Positions 42,039 to 51,701 of a DNA stretch of 64,000 nucleotides are shown here, one piece after another. Position 1 is the first letter of the stretch; each line of letters begins with the position of its first letter. Source of the DNA: Leptospira fletcheri (lineage in GTDB: Bacteria; Spirochaetota; Leptospiria; Leptospirales; Leptospiraceae); the NCBI RefSeq assembly GCF_004769195.1, contig NZ_RQET01000004.1:434001-498000 (forward strand). The letters are read 5' to 3'. The position numbers and the translations under genes were made by a program. A model generated the notes under the pieces. It saw only the letters and a list, made by a program, of their open reading frames with translations. It did not search any database and was not told the DNA's origin.

Positions 42039-42620
42039 ATGAAAGAAGAGAGGAAAACAACCGAAACGGAGATAAAGCTTAGTCTGAACCCGAGAGGGAG
42101 CGGAAAATACAAGTTCGATACGCAGATTCCTTTTTTCGACCATATGCTTTCTCACGTTTCTAAACACAGCTTGATGGATTTAGATCTTTGGCTGCGAGGA
42201 GACATAGAAATCGATTGCCATCATAGTGTGGAAGACACAGCCATCCTAATGGGATCTACTCTGCACAAATTATTGGGAGATAAAAGCGGCATTCGTAGGT
42301 ACGGCCATTTTACTCTTCCGATGGATGAGGTGCTTACCACCGTTGCAGTGGATCTAGGAGGAAGGTTTTTCTTCAAATATTCCGGACCCGAACTAACCGG
42401 AAAATTCGGGATTTATGATGCCGAGCTTTCTTTGGAATTTTTGCAGAAATTCGCGTTGAATGCCAAAATGAATCTGCACGTAAAGGTGCATTATGGCGAG
42501 AATCGTCATCATATTCATGAATCCATATTCAAAGGTTTCGGAAAAGCTCTTAGGATGGCAATGGAAATCGACCCCCAATCGGCAGGTTCCATTCCGTCTA
42601 CTAAGGGAGTGTTGGAGTGA
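42039..42620 (+). CDS. hisB: Imidazoleglycerol-phosphate dehydratase
   Basis: A 193-residue HisB (dehydratase only, no phosphatase fusion). It dehydrates imidazole glycerol phosphate in histidine synthesis at a di-manganese site: [22 protein letters not shown] (the HHxxE motif) and [20 protein letters not shown]. The length equals that of the monofunctional family. Its end overlaps the hisH start by 4 nt (GTGA). Confidence 0.95.
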   Translation: MKEERKTTETEIKLSLNPRGSGKYKFDTQIPFFDHMLSHVSKHSLMDLDLWLRGDIEIDCHHSVEDTAILMGSTLHKLLGDKSGIRRYGHFTLPMDEVLTTVAVDLGGRFFFKYSGPELTGKFGIYDAELSLEFLQKFALNAKMNLHVKVHYGENRHHIHESIFKGFGKALRMAMEIDPQSAGSIPSTKGVLE

Positions 42621-43249
42621 TTGCAGTCCTAGATTATGGAATGGGAAATATCCATTCCTGCCTGAAAGCGGTTTCTCTTTACACGAAAGATTATAGTTAT
42701 ACAAAAGATCCGGAAGTAATCCGGAACTGTTCCGCGCTCATTCTTCCCGGGGATGGACATTTCGATAAAGCAATGTCCAACCTTCGGGACTTCGGCCTCA
42801 AAAATATCGTAGATCAACATGTCGAGTCGGGAAAACCCTTATTCGGGATTTGTATCGGCTTTCAAATTTTGTTCGAAGATTCCGATGAAATCTTCTCTTC
42901 GAACAAATCTGCGACTGTGAAAGGCTTGGGATATTTAAAAGGAAAGATCCGTAAATTTCGGGGAAAAAATTTTAAGGTCCCTCATATCGGTTGGAATAAA
43001 CTTTTCAAAAGAAGGCAAAAGGATAGCATACTTCTTCGGGATATTCCCGACGAATCCTTCTTTTACTTCATACATTCCTATCGATCGGTGGAAGTGGAAG
43101 GTAAGGCTATTACGGGTCTTTGCCAATATTACGGGGAAAAATTTCCCGCAGTGGTGGAAAAGGGCAATATATTCGGGACACAATTCCATCCGGAAAAATC
43201 ACATTCCTTCGGCTTAAAAATTCTGGAGAATTTTATAAAATCATTATGA
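42617..43249 (+). CDS. hisH: Imidazole glycerol phosphate synthase, glutaminase subunit
   Basis: A 210-residue class I glutamine amidotransferase that supplies ammonia to HisF. The nucleophile is Cys in [13 protein letters not shown], the oxyanion loop is PHIGWN, and the His-Glu pair is TQFHPEKSH. The start is GTG 42617 overlapping hisB. It overlaps hisA by 4 nt (ATGA). hisF is not in this window, so its partner must be encoded elsewhere. Confidence 0.95.
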   Translation: MIAVLDYGMGNIHSCLKAVSLYTKDYSYTKDPEVIRNCSALILPGDGHFDKAMSNLRDFGLKNIVDQHVESGKPLFGICIGFQILFEDSDEIFSSNKSATVKGLGYLKGKIRKFRGKNFKVPHIGWNKLFKRRQKDSILLRDIPDESFFYFIHSYRSVEVEGKAITGLCQYYGEKFPAVVEKGNIFGTQFHPEKSHSFGLKILENFIKSL

Positions 43250-43980
43250 TCTTAATACCTGCCATCGACTTACTGGATAATTGCGCCGTTCGACTTTTTA
43301 AAGGGAAGTATGAGGATAAAACCGTTTATTCCACGGAACCTTGGAAGCTGGCGGAAGGATTCGAAAAGAACGGAGCATCCATCATTCATTTGGTGGATTT
43401 GAACGGGGCGCGTGGTAGTGCGGGAATCAATGAGGAATCCATTTCTAAGATCCGCAAATCCACGAAGCTCAAGATCCAATTAGGAGGCGGGATCCGGGAT
43501 AAGGAAAAACTGGCATATTACGATTCCATCGGAATAGACAGATTCATTTTGGGAACTGCCGCAGTTAAGGATCCGGATTTATTGGATTTCGCTTTGGAAA
43601 AATACGGAAAAGAGCGGGTTGTGGTAGCGGTGGATGCTCGCGACGGAATCGTAAAGATAACCGGCTGGGAAGAGGATTCCGGTATTCGTTATATGGATCT
43701 TTTGGAACGGATCGAACGGACCGGAATACGTTCTATCATATTTACGGACATCGCCCAAGATGGAACCTTGGCCGGACCGAATCTAGATGCGTATCGTGAA
43801 ATCTTGAATAAGTTCCGATTCCAAGTCATCGCATCGGGAGGTATTTCCTCCCTGAAGGATATCATGGCTCTTTCCGCCTTAGGAACTCCCACACCGGTAT
43901 TCGGAGTGATTACCGGAAAGGCCTTGTACGAGGGTCGTATCGATCTAGCGGAAGCGATTTCCTCGCTCGGAGAAGATTAA
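43246..43980 (+). CDS. hisA: Phosphoribosyl-ProFAR isomerase HisA
   Basis: A 244-residue TIM-barrel isomerase, the fourth step of histidine synthesis. [21 protein letters not shown] carries the first catalytic Asp, [15 protein letters not shown] the phosphate loop, [14 protein letters not shown] the second Asp region and [11 protein letters not shown] the second phosphate site. The ATG at 43246 overlaps the hisH stop (ATGA). A longer in-frame reading from 43120 would lie inside hisH and is not needed. Upstream genes are hisB and hisH, and the next gene is unrelated. Confidence 0.95.
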   Translation: MILIPAIDLLDNCAVRLFKGKYEDKTVYSTEPWKLAEGFEKNGASIIHLVDLNGARGSAGINEESISKIRKSTKLKIQLGGGIRDKEKLAYYDSIGIDRFILGTAAVKDPDLLDFALEKYGKERVVVAVDARDGIVKITGWEEDSGIRYMDLLERIERTGIRSIIFTDIAQDGTLAGPNLDAYREILNKFRFQVIASGGISSLKDIMALSALGTPTPVFGVITGKALYEGRIDLAEAISSLGED

Positions 43981-44072
43981 CTCGGAATCCCCCGGCTTCC
44001 TTTCCAGATATTTTTCTTTCCTTCCGCATTTATCGTCGGTACTAAGGTAAATTCTAAACGGGAGAAAATCGG

Positions 44073-45281
44073 ATGAAAAAACTCCAATCCAATTATGTTC
44101 TAGCCGGAATCGCCGGAATCGGTCTTATACTTTCCTTTTTCCTGATCCAGAAGTTCTTCGGCGGAGACGGAGCGGCCCAGGCCCTTTGTAACGCTCTCAG
44201 CGAAACGGGTTCCTGTGACAAGGTTTCGGAAAGCAGTTTTTCCGCGATTCGTAATATTCCTTTCTTCGGAGATGTTCCGATCGCATTGTTCGGTTTTACG
44301 TTCTACGGTTTTCTCGGGTTTTTATTCGTTTGGTCGGAAAGGGATAAAAATTCCGAAACGGATTATCTTCGACTCGCATTCTACATGATCGTATTAGGAA
44401 CGATCATCGATCTTGCCTTACTCCTGGTTTCTCTATTTGTTATTAAGGCGATCTGCGGACTTTGCGCGGCCACTTACGTAATTACCTTAGCCCTTTTGGT
44501 TCTTACGTATTCGAGGTTCCAGGGAATCAAAGAAAAATCCCCGGCAAAGATTCTGCCCACAGTATCCAAGGATTTTCTGAATTTCGCGATCGCGATCTTG
44601 GCTTTCCTTTTGGTCGGCCAGGTTTTCGGCAAAATCACCTCTTCTTCTTTGACTGCGGGAGAACACTCCGGGGCTTCTCAAGTCTCTCGCGCTCTTGCGG
44701 ATTACGACGCGGCTCCGATCACTCCGATCGACATCGTCGGATCTTCCGTCGAGGGAGATCCGAAGGCCCCTATTACGATCGTGAAATTCGCGGACTTTAA
44801 CTGCGGACATTGCATGCATACTTCCCATATTCTTAGGGGAATCCTGAGGGATTATGAAGGAATCGTAAAGGTCGTCTATAAGAACTTTCCTTTGGACGGA
44901 AATTGCAATCGTCTTGTCCAAAGATCCTCTCCCGAAGCAAGTTCTTGCGTCGCCGCTTCCGCCGCTATTTGTGCGGATAAGCAGAATAAATTTTCCGTCG
45001 TCTACTCCGGTCTTTATAAGGATACAGAGCTAGGAGTTATGCATACTCCAGCCACCGTTTTAAAATTGGCGGAATCTAGCGGACTCAACATGAATTCCTT
45101 TCGATCTTGCCTATCTTCTCCGGCCGTTCGCCAGCAGATTTCCAAGGAAGTGGACGAAGCGGAAAAGTTGAATATACGCAGCACTCCGAGTCTCTATATT
45201 AACGACAAAGCGATACGCAGTGGTACGCCCGACGAACAATTCCTAAGGGAATTGATCAATAAGCTGATGAAGAAAGTTTAA
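44073..45281 (+). CDS. VKOR-DsbA fusion for periplasmic disulfide formation
   Basis: A 402-residue protein with five or so membrane helices. The N-terminal half is a vitamin K epoxide reductase domain: loop cysteines Cys39 and Cys48, and the CGLC motif at 128-131 for quinone reduction. The C-terminal half (about 215-402) is a DsbA-type thioredoxin fold: CGHC at 244-247, and a cis-Pro loop RSTPSLYIN. Such fusions replace the DsbB/DsbA pair: the soluble domain oxidises substrates and VKOR passes electrons to quinone. VKOR fusions are known in spirochaetes, actinobacteria and cyanobacteria. The zinc-ribbon gene follows 10 bp later. Confidence 0.93.
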   Translation: MKKLQSNYVLAGIAGIGLILSFFLIQKFFGGDGAAQALCNALSETGSCDKVSESSFSAIRNIPFFGDVPIALFGFTFYGFLGFLFVWSERDKNSETDYLRLAFYMIVLGTIIDLALLLVSLFVIKAICGLCAATYVITLALLVLTYSRFQGIKEKSPAKILPTVSKDFLNFAIAILAFLLVGQVFGKITSSSLTAGEHSGASQVSRALADYDAAPITPIDIVGSSVEGDPKAPITIVKFADFNCGHCMHTSHILRGILRDYEGIVKVVYKNFPLDGNCNRLVQRSSPEASSCVAASAAICADKQNKFSVVYSGLYKDTELGVMHTPATVLKLAESSGLNMNSFRSCLSSPAVRQQISKEVDEAEKLNIRSTPSLYINDKAIRSGTPDEQFLRELINKLMKKV

Positions 45282-45291
45282 GGCGACTATT

Positions 45292-45834
45292 GTGACATCC
45301 GGAATCGAGGAAGGAAAGAAACAAATCTCTTGCCGCAACTGCGGTTCCCTGATTCCGGCGGAGTCTGAACGCTGCGTTTTTTGTGGGGCATACCAGATTG
45401 CGGGAAGAGTGCCCGTGCTGAAATATTTTTCGGAAAGTAAATTCTTCCGAAGATTTTTACTTTATCCTTTCTCCGCTTTGCTCTCGCCCGGACTCCCTTT
45501 GGTTCTGTATTTTTCGGGAGTTCGTTTTGCGGATAAGACTTGGCTGATCGCTTTTTCGTTTTTCGGGATTTTGTTCTGTATTTTCGGTTATATATCGGAA
45601 TGGATTTTTCTACATAAGGCGAGAGGAGAGGCAAAAGATTTTCGACAGGGTTTTTTTGAATGGCAAAAGAAACTCTTCGATCGTTCGCCTGCCCTCTCCT
45701 ACGCGGGAATGTTCCTTTTCGTGTGCGTTCCTTTGGTGGATTGGCCGAACCCGATTCCGTTTTCGCTGTCCTCATCCGCGATCTGGACTGCGATTCTGAT
45801 CTTTCTGATCAAGATTCTTTTTCCCCTATTCTAA
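45292..45834 (+). CDS. Zinc-ribbon membrane protein of unknown function
   Basis: A 180-residue protein. Residues 14-32 form a zinc ribbon, CRNCGSLIPAESERCVFCGA, followed by about four predicted membrane helices (SALLSPGLPLVLYFSGV, WLIAFSFFGILFCIFGYI, AGMFLFVCVPL, AIWTAILIFLIKILF). A GTG start at 45292 has AAGG eight bases upstream. It lies right after the VKOR-DsbA gene, probably on the same transcript. No family function is known to me. Confidence 0.8.
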   Translation: MTSGIEEGKKQISCRNCGSLIPAESERCVFCGAYQIAGRVPVLKYFSESKFFRRFLLYPFSALLSPGLPLVLYFSGVRFADKTWLIAFSFFGILFCIFGYISEWIFLHKARGEAKDFRQGFFEWQKKLFDRSPALSYAGMFLFVCVPLVDWPNPIPFSLSSSAIWTAILIFLIKILFPLF

Positions 45835-45871
45835 GAATAAAATTCCATTCGTTCCCTAAGAGAGTCAGAAT

Positions 45872-47683
45872 ATGAAAAAAATCTTATTGTCCCTGTTCCT
45901 TATCGGGATCGTCGCTTTACTTGCTGCGGCAGGCTTGGTATTGCATACTGCCTATTTCAGACCTCTGACCCTTTCCCTATTTTATGAAAAGATATTTTGG
46001 GAAAACGTTCTCGATGATCCGGAAACCCTTTCCTCACTGAGGATTTTGGACGCCTGGGGAATCCATTCCCATAATTCGAAATGGACCGACTCTTCTCCGG
46101 AACGCGAAGTAGAGGTTGCCGACAGAAAAAAGAGGCAGTTAGCGGCCCTTCGTAGTTACGATGTCGCAGGATTGTCGGAAGAGGAAAGAGTATATTATCG
46201 ATCTCTGGAATGGAGTCTCGATTTGGCGACGAGAGGAGAAGCATTCGTATATTATGATTACCCGGTAAATCAATTGTTCGGAGTGCAGAATCAGATTCCG
46301 ACTTTTTTGGCTTCCGTGCATTCGATAGACGATTTTCGAGATGCGGAAGCTTACATCGAAAGATTGAAAGGGATACCGGAGAAATTAAATCAGTGCATGC
46401 GCGGCTTAAAGCTAAGACAAGCCAAAGGTATTATTCCGCCTATTTTCATACTGGAACGAGTATTGCATGAAATCAGGAATTTTAAGAAATCGGATCCGAA
46501 GGAAAATATATTATATTCGAATTTTTTAAATAAAATGAACAAGATCTCATCCGAAGAGAATCCGGATAAAAAGAAATATCTAGCGGAAGCCGAAAACGAG
46601 ATTCGAAAAAACATTTATCCGGCATACGAACGATTAGAGGAATTTCTAAAGATCCAAACCAAGTCTTCGGATAAAAAGGCAGGAGTCTGGAAGCTACCGG
46701 ATGGAGACGAATATTATGCCCATGTTTTGAAATACCATACGACTACGTCCTTCGCGCCCGAAGAAATACACTCGTTGGGACTTTCCGAAGTCCAACGGAT
46801 TCAGACGGAAATGAAAGAGATATTAACCTCTCTCGGTTTTAAAAGAGCGGACATCCCTACCGCGCTGAAGGAGTTGCGGTCCAAACCCGAATTTCTTTTT
46901 CCGGATTCGGAGGAGGGAAGAGAGATGGTTTTAGCCTCTTATTCCGAAATACTGGCCGATTCGATCCGAAGATCCAAGGAAATTTTTCCGAGATGGCCTA
47001 AGGCAAAGGTAGAAGTCCGTAGAATTCCTCCCTTTAAGGAAGCCGGTGCTCCCGGCGCATATTACGAGGAGCCCAGTTTGGACGGAAAACGTCCTGGAGT
47101 CTTTTACGCGAATTTACGCGACCTGAAGGAAATTCCCAAATTTGGCCTGCGGACTCTAACCTATCACGAAGCGGTTCCCGGACATCATTTACAGATCGCC
47201 TGGGCCCAAGAATTGACCGATGCCCCTCGAATTTTACGGACGACGCATTTTACAGCCTTTGTGGAAGGTTGGGCTTTGTATGCGGAACGATTAGCCAAAG
47301 ATTACGAATTTTTTAAGGAAGATCCCTATTCCGATTTGGGAAGATTGCAGGCCGAATTGTTCCGAGCGGTCAGACTCGTTGTCGATACGGGGATCCATCG
47401 TAAAAGATGGACTCGGGAGCAAGCTATCGAGTATATGAACAAGAATACCGGATTACCTCCGAAAGACGTCACAGCGGAAATCGAACGTTATATTGTATAT
47501 CCAGGACAAGCCTGCGCCTATAAGATCGGAATGATCTCCTTTTTGAAATTGCGGGAGGACTGGAAAAATAAAACCGGTGAACGCTTCGATATAAAAGCCT
47601 TTCACGAATTTGCGTTGGGAAAAGGTTCCTTACCTATGGAAATATTGGAGGAGGAATCCAAACGATTCCTATCTTCGAAATAG
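45872..47683 (+). CDS. DUF885-family predicted metallopeptidase
   Basis: A 603-residue protein of the DUF885 family. The N-terminus has a signal anchor (LLSLFLIGIVALLAAAGLVL). The C-terminal part carries the family motif YHEAVPGHHLQIAWAQEL, where HExxPGH resembles a zinc-dependent peptidase site, and HFTAFVEGWALYAERL. The substrate is unknown. Length is within the family range. It is separated by 37 bp from the zinc-ribbon gene and converges on thiD with an 11 bp gap. Confidence 0.85.
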   Translation: MKKILLSLFLIGIVALLAAAGLVLHTAYFRPLTLSLFYEKIFWENVLDDPETLSSLRILDAWGIHSHNSKWTDSSPEREVEVADRKKRQLAALRSYDVAGLSEEERVYYRSLEWSLDLATRGEAFVYYDYPVNQLFGVQNQIPTFLASVHSIDDFRDAEAYIERLKGIPEKLNQCMRGLKLRQAKGIIPPIFILERVLHEIRNFKKSDPKENILYSNFLNKMNKISSEENPDKKKYLAEAENEIRKNIYPAYERLEEFLKIQTKSSDKKAGVWKLPDGDEYYAHVLKYHTTTSFAPEEIHSLGLSEVQRIQTEMKEILTSLGFKRADIPTALKELRSKPEFLFPDSEEGREMVLASYSEILADSIRRSKEIFPRWPKAKVEVRRIPPFKEAGAPGAYYEEPSLDGKRPGVFYANLRDLKEIPKFGLRTLTYHEAVPGHHLQIAWAQELTDAPRILRTTHFTAFVEGWALYAERLAKDYEFFKEDPYSDLGRLQAELFRAVRLVVDTGIHRKRWTREQAIEYMNKNTGLPPKDVTAEIERYIVYPGQACAYKIGMISFLKLREDWKNKTGERFDIKAFHEFALGKGSLPMEILEEESKRFLSSK

Positions 47684-47694
47684 CAGGAATCGAT

Positions 47695-48510
47695 TTAACG
47701 ATATTCTTTCGGAAGGTGGTTTAAGGTTTTGGATCTTCCGATCGAATACGCCTGAACGATCGTAGAGTGCAGAAAATCTTTTCCTTTGGAAACGGAAACT
47801 TCGAGAGAATCTCCCTGGGCCAAATAGGAAGCGATGGCGGAAGAATACGTACATCCCGTTCCGTGCGGATAAAAATCCCTGATAAACGGTTTCGAGTAGA
47901 TCGTTGCCGATCGACCGGAAATCGCCAAAGCGTCGACAGCCTTGTCCGCATCCTTTAGATGACCGCCTTTTAAGAGCACATTCGTCTTTAACTTTTCGGA
48001 TAAAGTTTCCGCCGCCGCGCCCATTTCCGTGGTACGACGGATTTTCCCTATTCCTAAGATTTTTCCTTCGTCCAGATTCGGAGTAATCAGGTCGGCCAAC
48101 GGAAGCAATTCGTCCAAAATGGAATCGACGGCGTCTTCGCGTAACAAACTTGCTCCGCTGGAAGCAACCATTACGGGATCCAGTACGTATCGGAATATCC
48201 GGCCTTCCCTTCGGAATTCGCGAAGGAGAAGCGCCACTCGAGAAACGATCTCTTTTGAAAGGAGCATTCCAGTCTTTACCGCTGCTACGGAAAAATACGA
48301 AAAAACAGCCCGGATCTGCTTTTCCAGAAAGTCCGGATCGATTTCCAAAATTCCGGAAACTCCTTCCGGATTTTGAGCGGTAATACATGTGATCGCGGAA
48401 GTTCCAAAACTTCCCGTGCTCTGGAAGGATTTGAGATCCGCTTGGATTCCAGCTCCTCCTCCGGAATCCGAGCCGGCGATCGTTAATGCTACAGGATGAT
48501 TCTTTACCAA
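47695..48510 (-). CDS. thiD: Hydroxymethylpyrimidine (phosphate) kinase
   Basis: A 271-residue ribokinase-fold enzyme that phosphorylates the pyrimidine moiety in thiamin synthesis. It starts [20 protein letters not shown], has [25 protein letters not shown] and the C-terminal anion hole [13 protein letters not shown] with its catalytic Asp-equivalent region. No TPP riboswitch sequence was recognised upstream. It lies 16 bp after the alkyltransferase-like gene, probably in one operon with it and the histidine kinase. Confidence 0.94.
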   Translation of the reverse strand: MVKNHPVALTIAGSDSGGGAGIQADLKSFQSTGSFGTSAITCITAQNPEGVSGILEIDPDFLEKQIRAVFSYFSVAAVKTGMLLSKEIVSRVALLLREFRREGRIFRYVLDPVMVASSGASLLREDAVDSILDELLPLADLITPNLDEGKILGIGKIRRTTEMGAAAETLSEKLKTNVLLKGGHLKDADKAVDALAISGRSATIYSKPFIRDFYPHGTGCTYSSAIASYLAQGDSLEVSVSKGKDFLHSTIVQAYSIGRSKTLNHLPKEYR

Positions 48511-48526
48511 GGGTTCCTCCTGTTCT

Positions 48527-48886
48527 TCAAGGCCATCCGAACTTTTTCCAATCGACGGTTTCGTTATCGTCGAATCTGATTCCTTCCGACTCTAAGATCT
48601 TTCTCTGCAGGATCGCTCGGTGGGAATCCCCTCTAAAGGAAATTCTGCCTTTACTGTTGATCACTCTCTGCCAAGGGATTTTTCCCTCGCGGTTTTTCGG
48701 AATCGCGTTTAAAGCATAGCCCACGGCTCTTGCCGCTCTTGGGTGGCCGAGAATTACTGCAATTCTACCGTAGCTCGTCACTTTTCCTCTGGGAATTTTT
48801 TTTGTGATCGAATAGACTTCTTCGTAGAAACTAGGTTTTTTCTCTTCTTTCTTCGATTTCTTTTTTAAAGCGGGACGGGATTTCAT
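48527..48886 (-). CDS. Alkyltransferase-like DNA-binding protein (ATL)
   Basis: A 119-residue protein with the DNA-binding half of O6-alkylguanine transferases. EEVYSITKKIPRGKVTSYGRIA and RAARAVGYALNAIP (Arg finger) are intact, but the active-site PCHR is IPWQRV at 70-75, with Trp72 in place of the methyl-accepting Cys. This is the hallmark of ATL proteins, which flag O6-alkylguanine for nucleotide excision repair instead of removing the alkyl group. It lacks the N-terminal ribonuclease-like domain. The first 18 residues are Lys-rich. Confidence 0.92.
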   Translation of the reverse strand: MKSRPALKKKSKKEEKKPSFYEEVYSITKKIPRGKVTSYGRIAVILGHPRAARAVGYALNAIPKNREGKIPWQRVINSKGRISFRGDSHRAILQRKILESEGIRFDDNETVDWKKFGWP

Positions 48887-48911
48887 CTCTTACGAACTTT
48901 TTCTCGATTTT

Positions 48912-50705
48912 CTAAGTAGAGACGGCGGGGGGACGAAGAGGAAGTTCCACAGTAAAAACGGTCTTTCCCGGATGGGATTGGAACGTTATCTGACCTTTAT
49001 GTTTTTCTACGATTCCTTTCACGATACCCAAACCTAATCCCGAACCTTCTCCCTGATCCTTCGTCGTAAAGAACGGATCCCAAATCCGATCTTTGATTCC
49101 GGGATCGATCCCCGGGCCGTCGTCCTGGATTTCTACGAATACTTTTTCGGCTTTCGGATAGACGGAGATTTCGATCACCCCTTGGCCTCGGATCGCTTGG
49201 TTCGCGTTTTGAATCAGATTGGTCCAGATCTGATTGAGCTCGTCCGGATTACAAACGACCATCGGTATCGAGGCGAAATTTTTCCGGACTTCCACTCCGT
49301 ATTTCAGTTGGTTGTGCATAATGACTAGAGTATTTTCGATTCCTTCCACGATATCTGCACTGATGAAGGATTTGCTTTGGTCCAAATGTGAATAATATTT
49401 TAACGCCTTTACTATCCTTACGATGTTCCGAATCGAATATCGAATGTTCTTAATGTTCCGATTCGTATTCGAAGCGTGTTTCAGCATATAATATCCTTTT
49501 TTTTCGCCGTGAACAATCACTTCGAAAATATGCTTACGCACTTCCAAAACGTCGTTTTCGATCACGAAAGAGGAAACATCGCTCGCGAGTCCGGATTCTA
49601 TGCCGAGAGCGGTCATTTCTTCCCGGATATCCTTTTTTACCCTGAATTTATCCTTGGATTCCATCGGCGCGGATTTTTTACGATCTCGGAGCAAGTACAG
49701 CAGCGCGATTTCGAAAGATTTCCGGAGTTTCTTATTCCTTGCAAAGCGAACCACGTCGAAAACGTTTTTAACGATATAATTCATGTTCGATTCCAGGTTG
49801 TCGGCGGACCCGTTAATGACTCCCGCGGGAGTATTGATTTCATGAGCGATTCCGGCGACCATGGTTCCTAAAGACGCCATTTTTTCGGACATGATCAATT
49901 GGGACTGGGCGTTTTCCAATTCCCTCGTGCGGTTCCGAACTTTTTCCTCAAGAGTCTCGGTAAGTTCTATCAATCTTTCGTAAAAAATGGAATTGGAAAG
50001 AGACATTACGGAAACGGAACGAACTTCATTCAATTTGTCCAATTCGTCCTTGCTATATTCTCTTCTCACATCGCGGGTTCCCAATACCATCATACCGAGC
50101 AGACTCCGATTTAATATCAGCGGAACCAAAAGTTCCGCGCCGGTTCTTCGGGCAAAGGAGATCGCGTGTTCTTTAATCTGGGATAGATTCGGATTCGTTT
50201 CGAATTCCGAAGTATGAAAGATTCGATCGTGTTCGGTGATCCAGAGTAAAAACGGATCGAAGATATAAAAATGTTCCGCTGCCCCGTCTTTAGGAAACGG
50301 GGAAAACGTGCCCAAATCTTCTCTCCATAAATAGATCTTTGTGGATGCTTGTGGAACGATATTCGGAACGAATTTGAGTATCTTTTCGCAAACCGAATCC
50401 GTAATATTCGTGGCGATCAAATCGCTCTTAAATTTATCCAAAACGGAAAGGTATTTCAGATATTGTCTATCTCGAACGGTCAATCTGTCGATCGTTTGAG
50501 AAAAGCTCGTGTCACCCGTTAAAAGAGAAAAAACGATATAAAACAGAGTAGCCGCGGCCGCGGATATGAGTAGACTTCCGATCAGGAGTTCCTTCTCTTT
50601 GGCGGTGGCGGATCCGATATTTAACGTCAGAATAACGACGGTTTGTAAAAAGGTTATGGCAAGAACCAAACCGAGTAGAGGTCCGAATTTGCGTATGATT
50701 TTCAT
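48912..50705 (-). CDS. GAF-domain sensor histidine kinase, orphan
   Basis: A 597-residue membrane histidine kinase. Two N-terminal helices (about 8-30 and 41-63) anchor it, a GAF domain spans about 95-240, and the phospho-acceptor is His288 in [16 protein letters not shown]. The ATPase domain is near the C-terminus with N-box [10 protein letters not shown] (about 496), DDGPGID and [11 protein letters not shown]. About 170 residues separate His288 from the ATPase domain, well over the usual spacing. No response regulator lies next to it. It is divergent from rsgA (27 bp) and upstream of the ATL and thiD genes. Confidence 0.9.
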   Translation of the reverse strand: MKIIRKFGPLLGLVLAITFLQTVVILTLNIGSATAKEKELLIGSLLISAAAATLFYIVFSLLTGDTSFSQTIDRLTVRDRQYLKYLSVLDKFKSDLIATNITDSVCEKILKFVPNIVPQASTKIYLWREDLGTFSPFPKDGAAEHFYIFDPFLLWITEHDRIFHTSEFETNPNLSQIKEHAISFARRTGAELLVPLILNRSLLGMMVLGTRDVRREYSKDELDKLNEVRSVSVMSLSNSIFYERLIELTETLEEKVRNRTRELENAQSQLIMSEKMASLGTMVAGIAHEINTPAGVINGSADNLESNMNYIVKNVFDVVRFARNKKLRKSFEIALLYLLRDRKKSAPMESKDKFRVKKDIREEMTALGIESGLASDVSSFVIENDVLEVRKHIFEVIVHGEKKGYYMLKHASNTNRNIKNIRYSIRNIVRIVKALKYYSHLDQSKSFISADIVEGIENTLVIMHNQLKYGVEVRKNFASIPMVVCNPDELNQIWTNLIQNANQAIRGQGVIEISVYPKAEKVFVEIQDDGPGIDPGIKDRIWDPFFTTKDQGEGSGLGLGIVKGIVEKHKGQITFQSHPGKTVFTVELPLRPPAVST

Positions 50706-50732
50706 CGGCGGCCCGAAAAACTAGGCATTACA

Positions 50733-51701
50733 ATGACGACTTCGACCGGTAGAGTAAAGGAGTTTTTTACCATTGCTAGAGTCTTTGGCGCTTTCTATGA
50801 TCTGTATTCTCCGGAAAGAGGAAGGCGGCGCGCCGTTTTACGCGGGAAACTCCGGACGCTAGTTTCCAAAGAACGTCATCCTTTTGTGGTGGGTGATTCC
50901 GTGCTCGCCGAAGAATCCGGCGGAGAATGGGTGATTTCGGAGAAACTTCCGAGAAAGAATGAGCTCCTGCGAAAAAGCAAGGAAGGGGACGCTCAAGTTC
51001 TTTGCGCGAATGTGGACCAGATCGCAGTGCTCGTTTCTTTACGGAATCCGGAGACAAAAGACGGTTTTTTGGACCGATGTCTAGCCTCCGCATATTCTGC
51101 AGGAATTCCTGCTTTGATTCTCTTTACAAAAAAGGATTTGGTCGACGAAACCGTCTTGGCAAATCGAATCGAATCGTATTCAAATTTGGGCTATGATGTG
51201 TTGGCGGTTTCCTGCAAGACGGGAGAAGGGATTTCCGATTTGGTTTCGAAAATCTCCGGCAAAACCACCTTTTTGGCGGGTAACTCAGGAGTCGGAAAAT
51301 CCAGCCTGGTAAACGTCTTATCGGAAAAGGAATTGCAAAGGACTTCGGAGATCAGCTTTTCCACACGCAAAGGAAAACATACGACTACGAATTCTAATTT
51401 TCTAATTTTGGAAAAAGATATAATTTTGATAGACTCTCCCGGAATAAAGGAATGGGGAATACTTCACCTTACGAGAGGGGAGATTTTACTGAGTTTTCCG
51501 GAATTAAATCGATTCAAGGAAGAATGCACGGAACCGGATTGTTGCCAGGCGGACTTATCCTGCCGGTTGCTTCAAGTTTTGGAATCTCGGGAAGGGATCC
51601 GCGAAGAGAGGAGAAAAAGTCTCGAATCTATGCTTGCCAGTCTGGATAACCCTTTTAGAATCACACGCAGGGATCATCTTAAGAATGAAAGTCTCTCCTA
51701 A
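50733..51701 (+). CDS. rsgA: Ribosome small-subunit GTPase RsgA
   Basis: A 322-residue circularly permuted GTPase that checks late 30S maturation. After the OB domain ([17 protein letters not shown]) come the permuted G4 TKKDL and G5-like [11 protein letters not shown], then G1 [12 protein letters not shown], the [10 protein letters not shown] switch and G3 DSPGIKEWG. The C-terminal zinc module reads [13 protein letters not shown]: Gln stands where most RsgA proteins have the zinc-binding His, with an extra Cys beside it. It is divergent from the histidine kinase and overlaps the next gene. Confidence 0.93.
   Translation: MTTSTGRVKEFFTIARVFGAFYDLYSPERGRRRAVLRGKLRTLVSKERHPFVVGDSVLAEESGGEWVISEKLPRKNELLRKSKEGDAQVLCANVDQIAVLVSLRNPETKDGFLDRCLASAYSAGIPALILFTKKDLVDETVLANRIESYSNLGYDVLAVSCKTGEGISDLVSKISGKTTFLAGNSGVGKSSLVNVLSEKELQRTSEISFSTRKGKHTTTNSNFLILEKDIILIDSPGIKEWGILHLTRGEILLSFPELNRFKEECTEPDCCQADLSCRLLQVLESREGIREERRKSLESMLASLDNPFRITRRDHLKNESLS

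Noticed and set aside
45287..45775. A 162-residue basic frame opposite the zinc-ribbon gene
   Set aside because: It is strongly Lys/Arg-biased and antisense to a gene with a zinc ribbon and membrane helices; no family match.
47669..48388. A 239-residue arginine- and serine-rich minus-strand frame inside thiD
   Set aside because: It is a shifted frame of thiD, rich in Arg, Ser and Phe, typical of a spurious reading.
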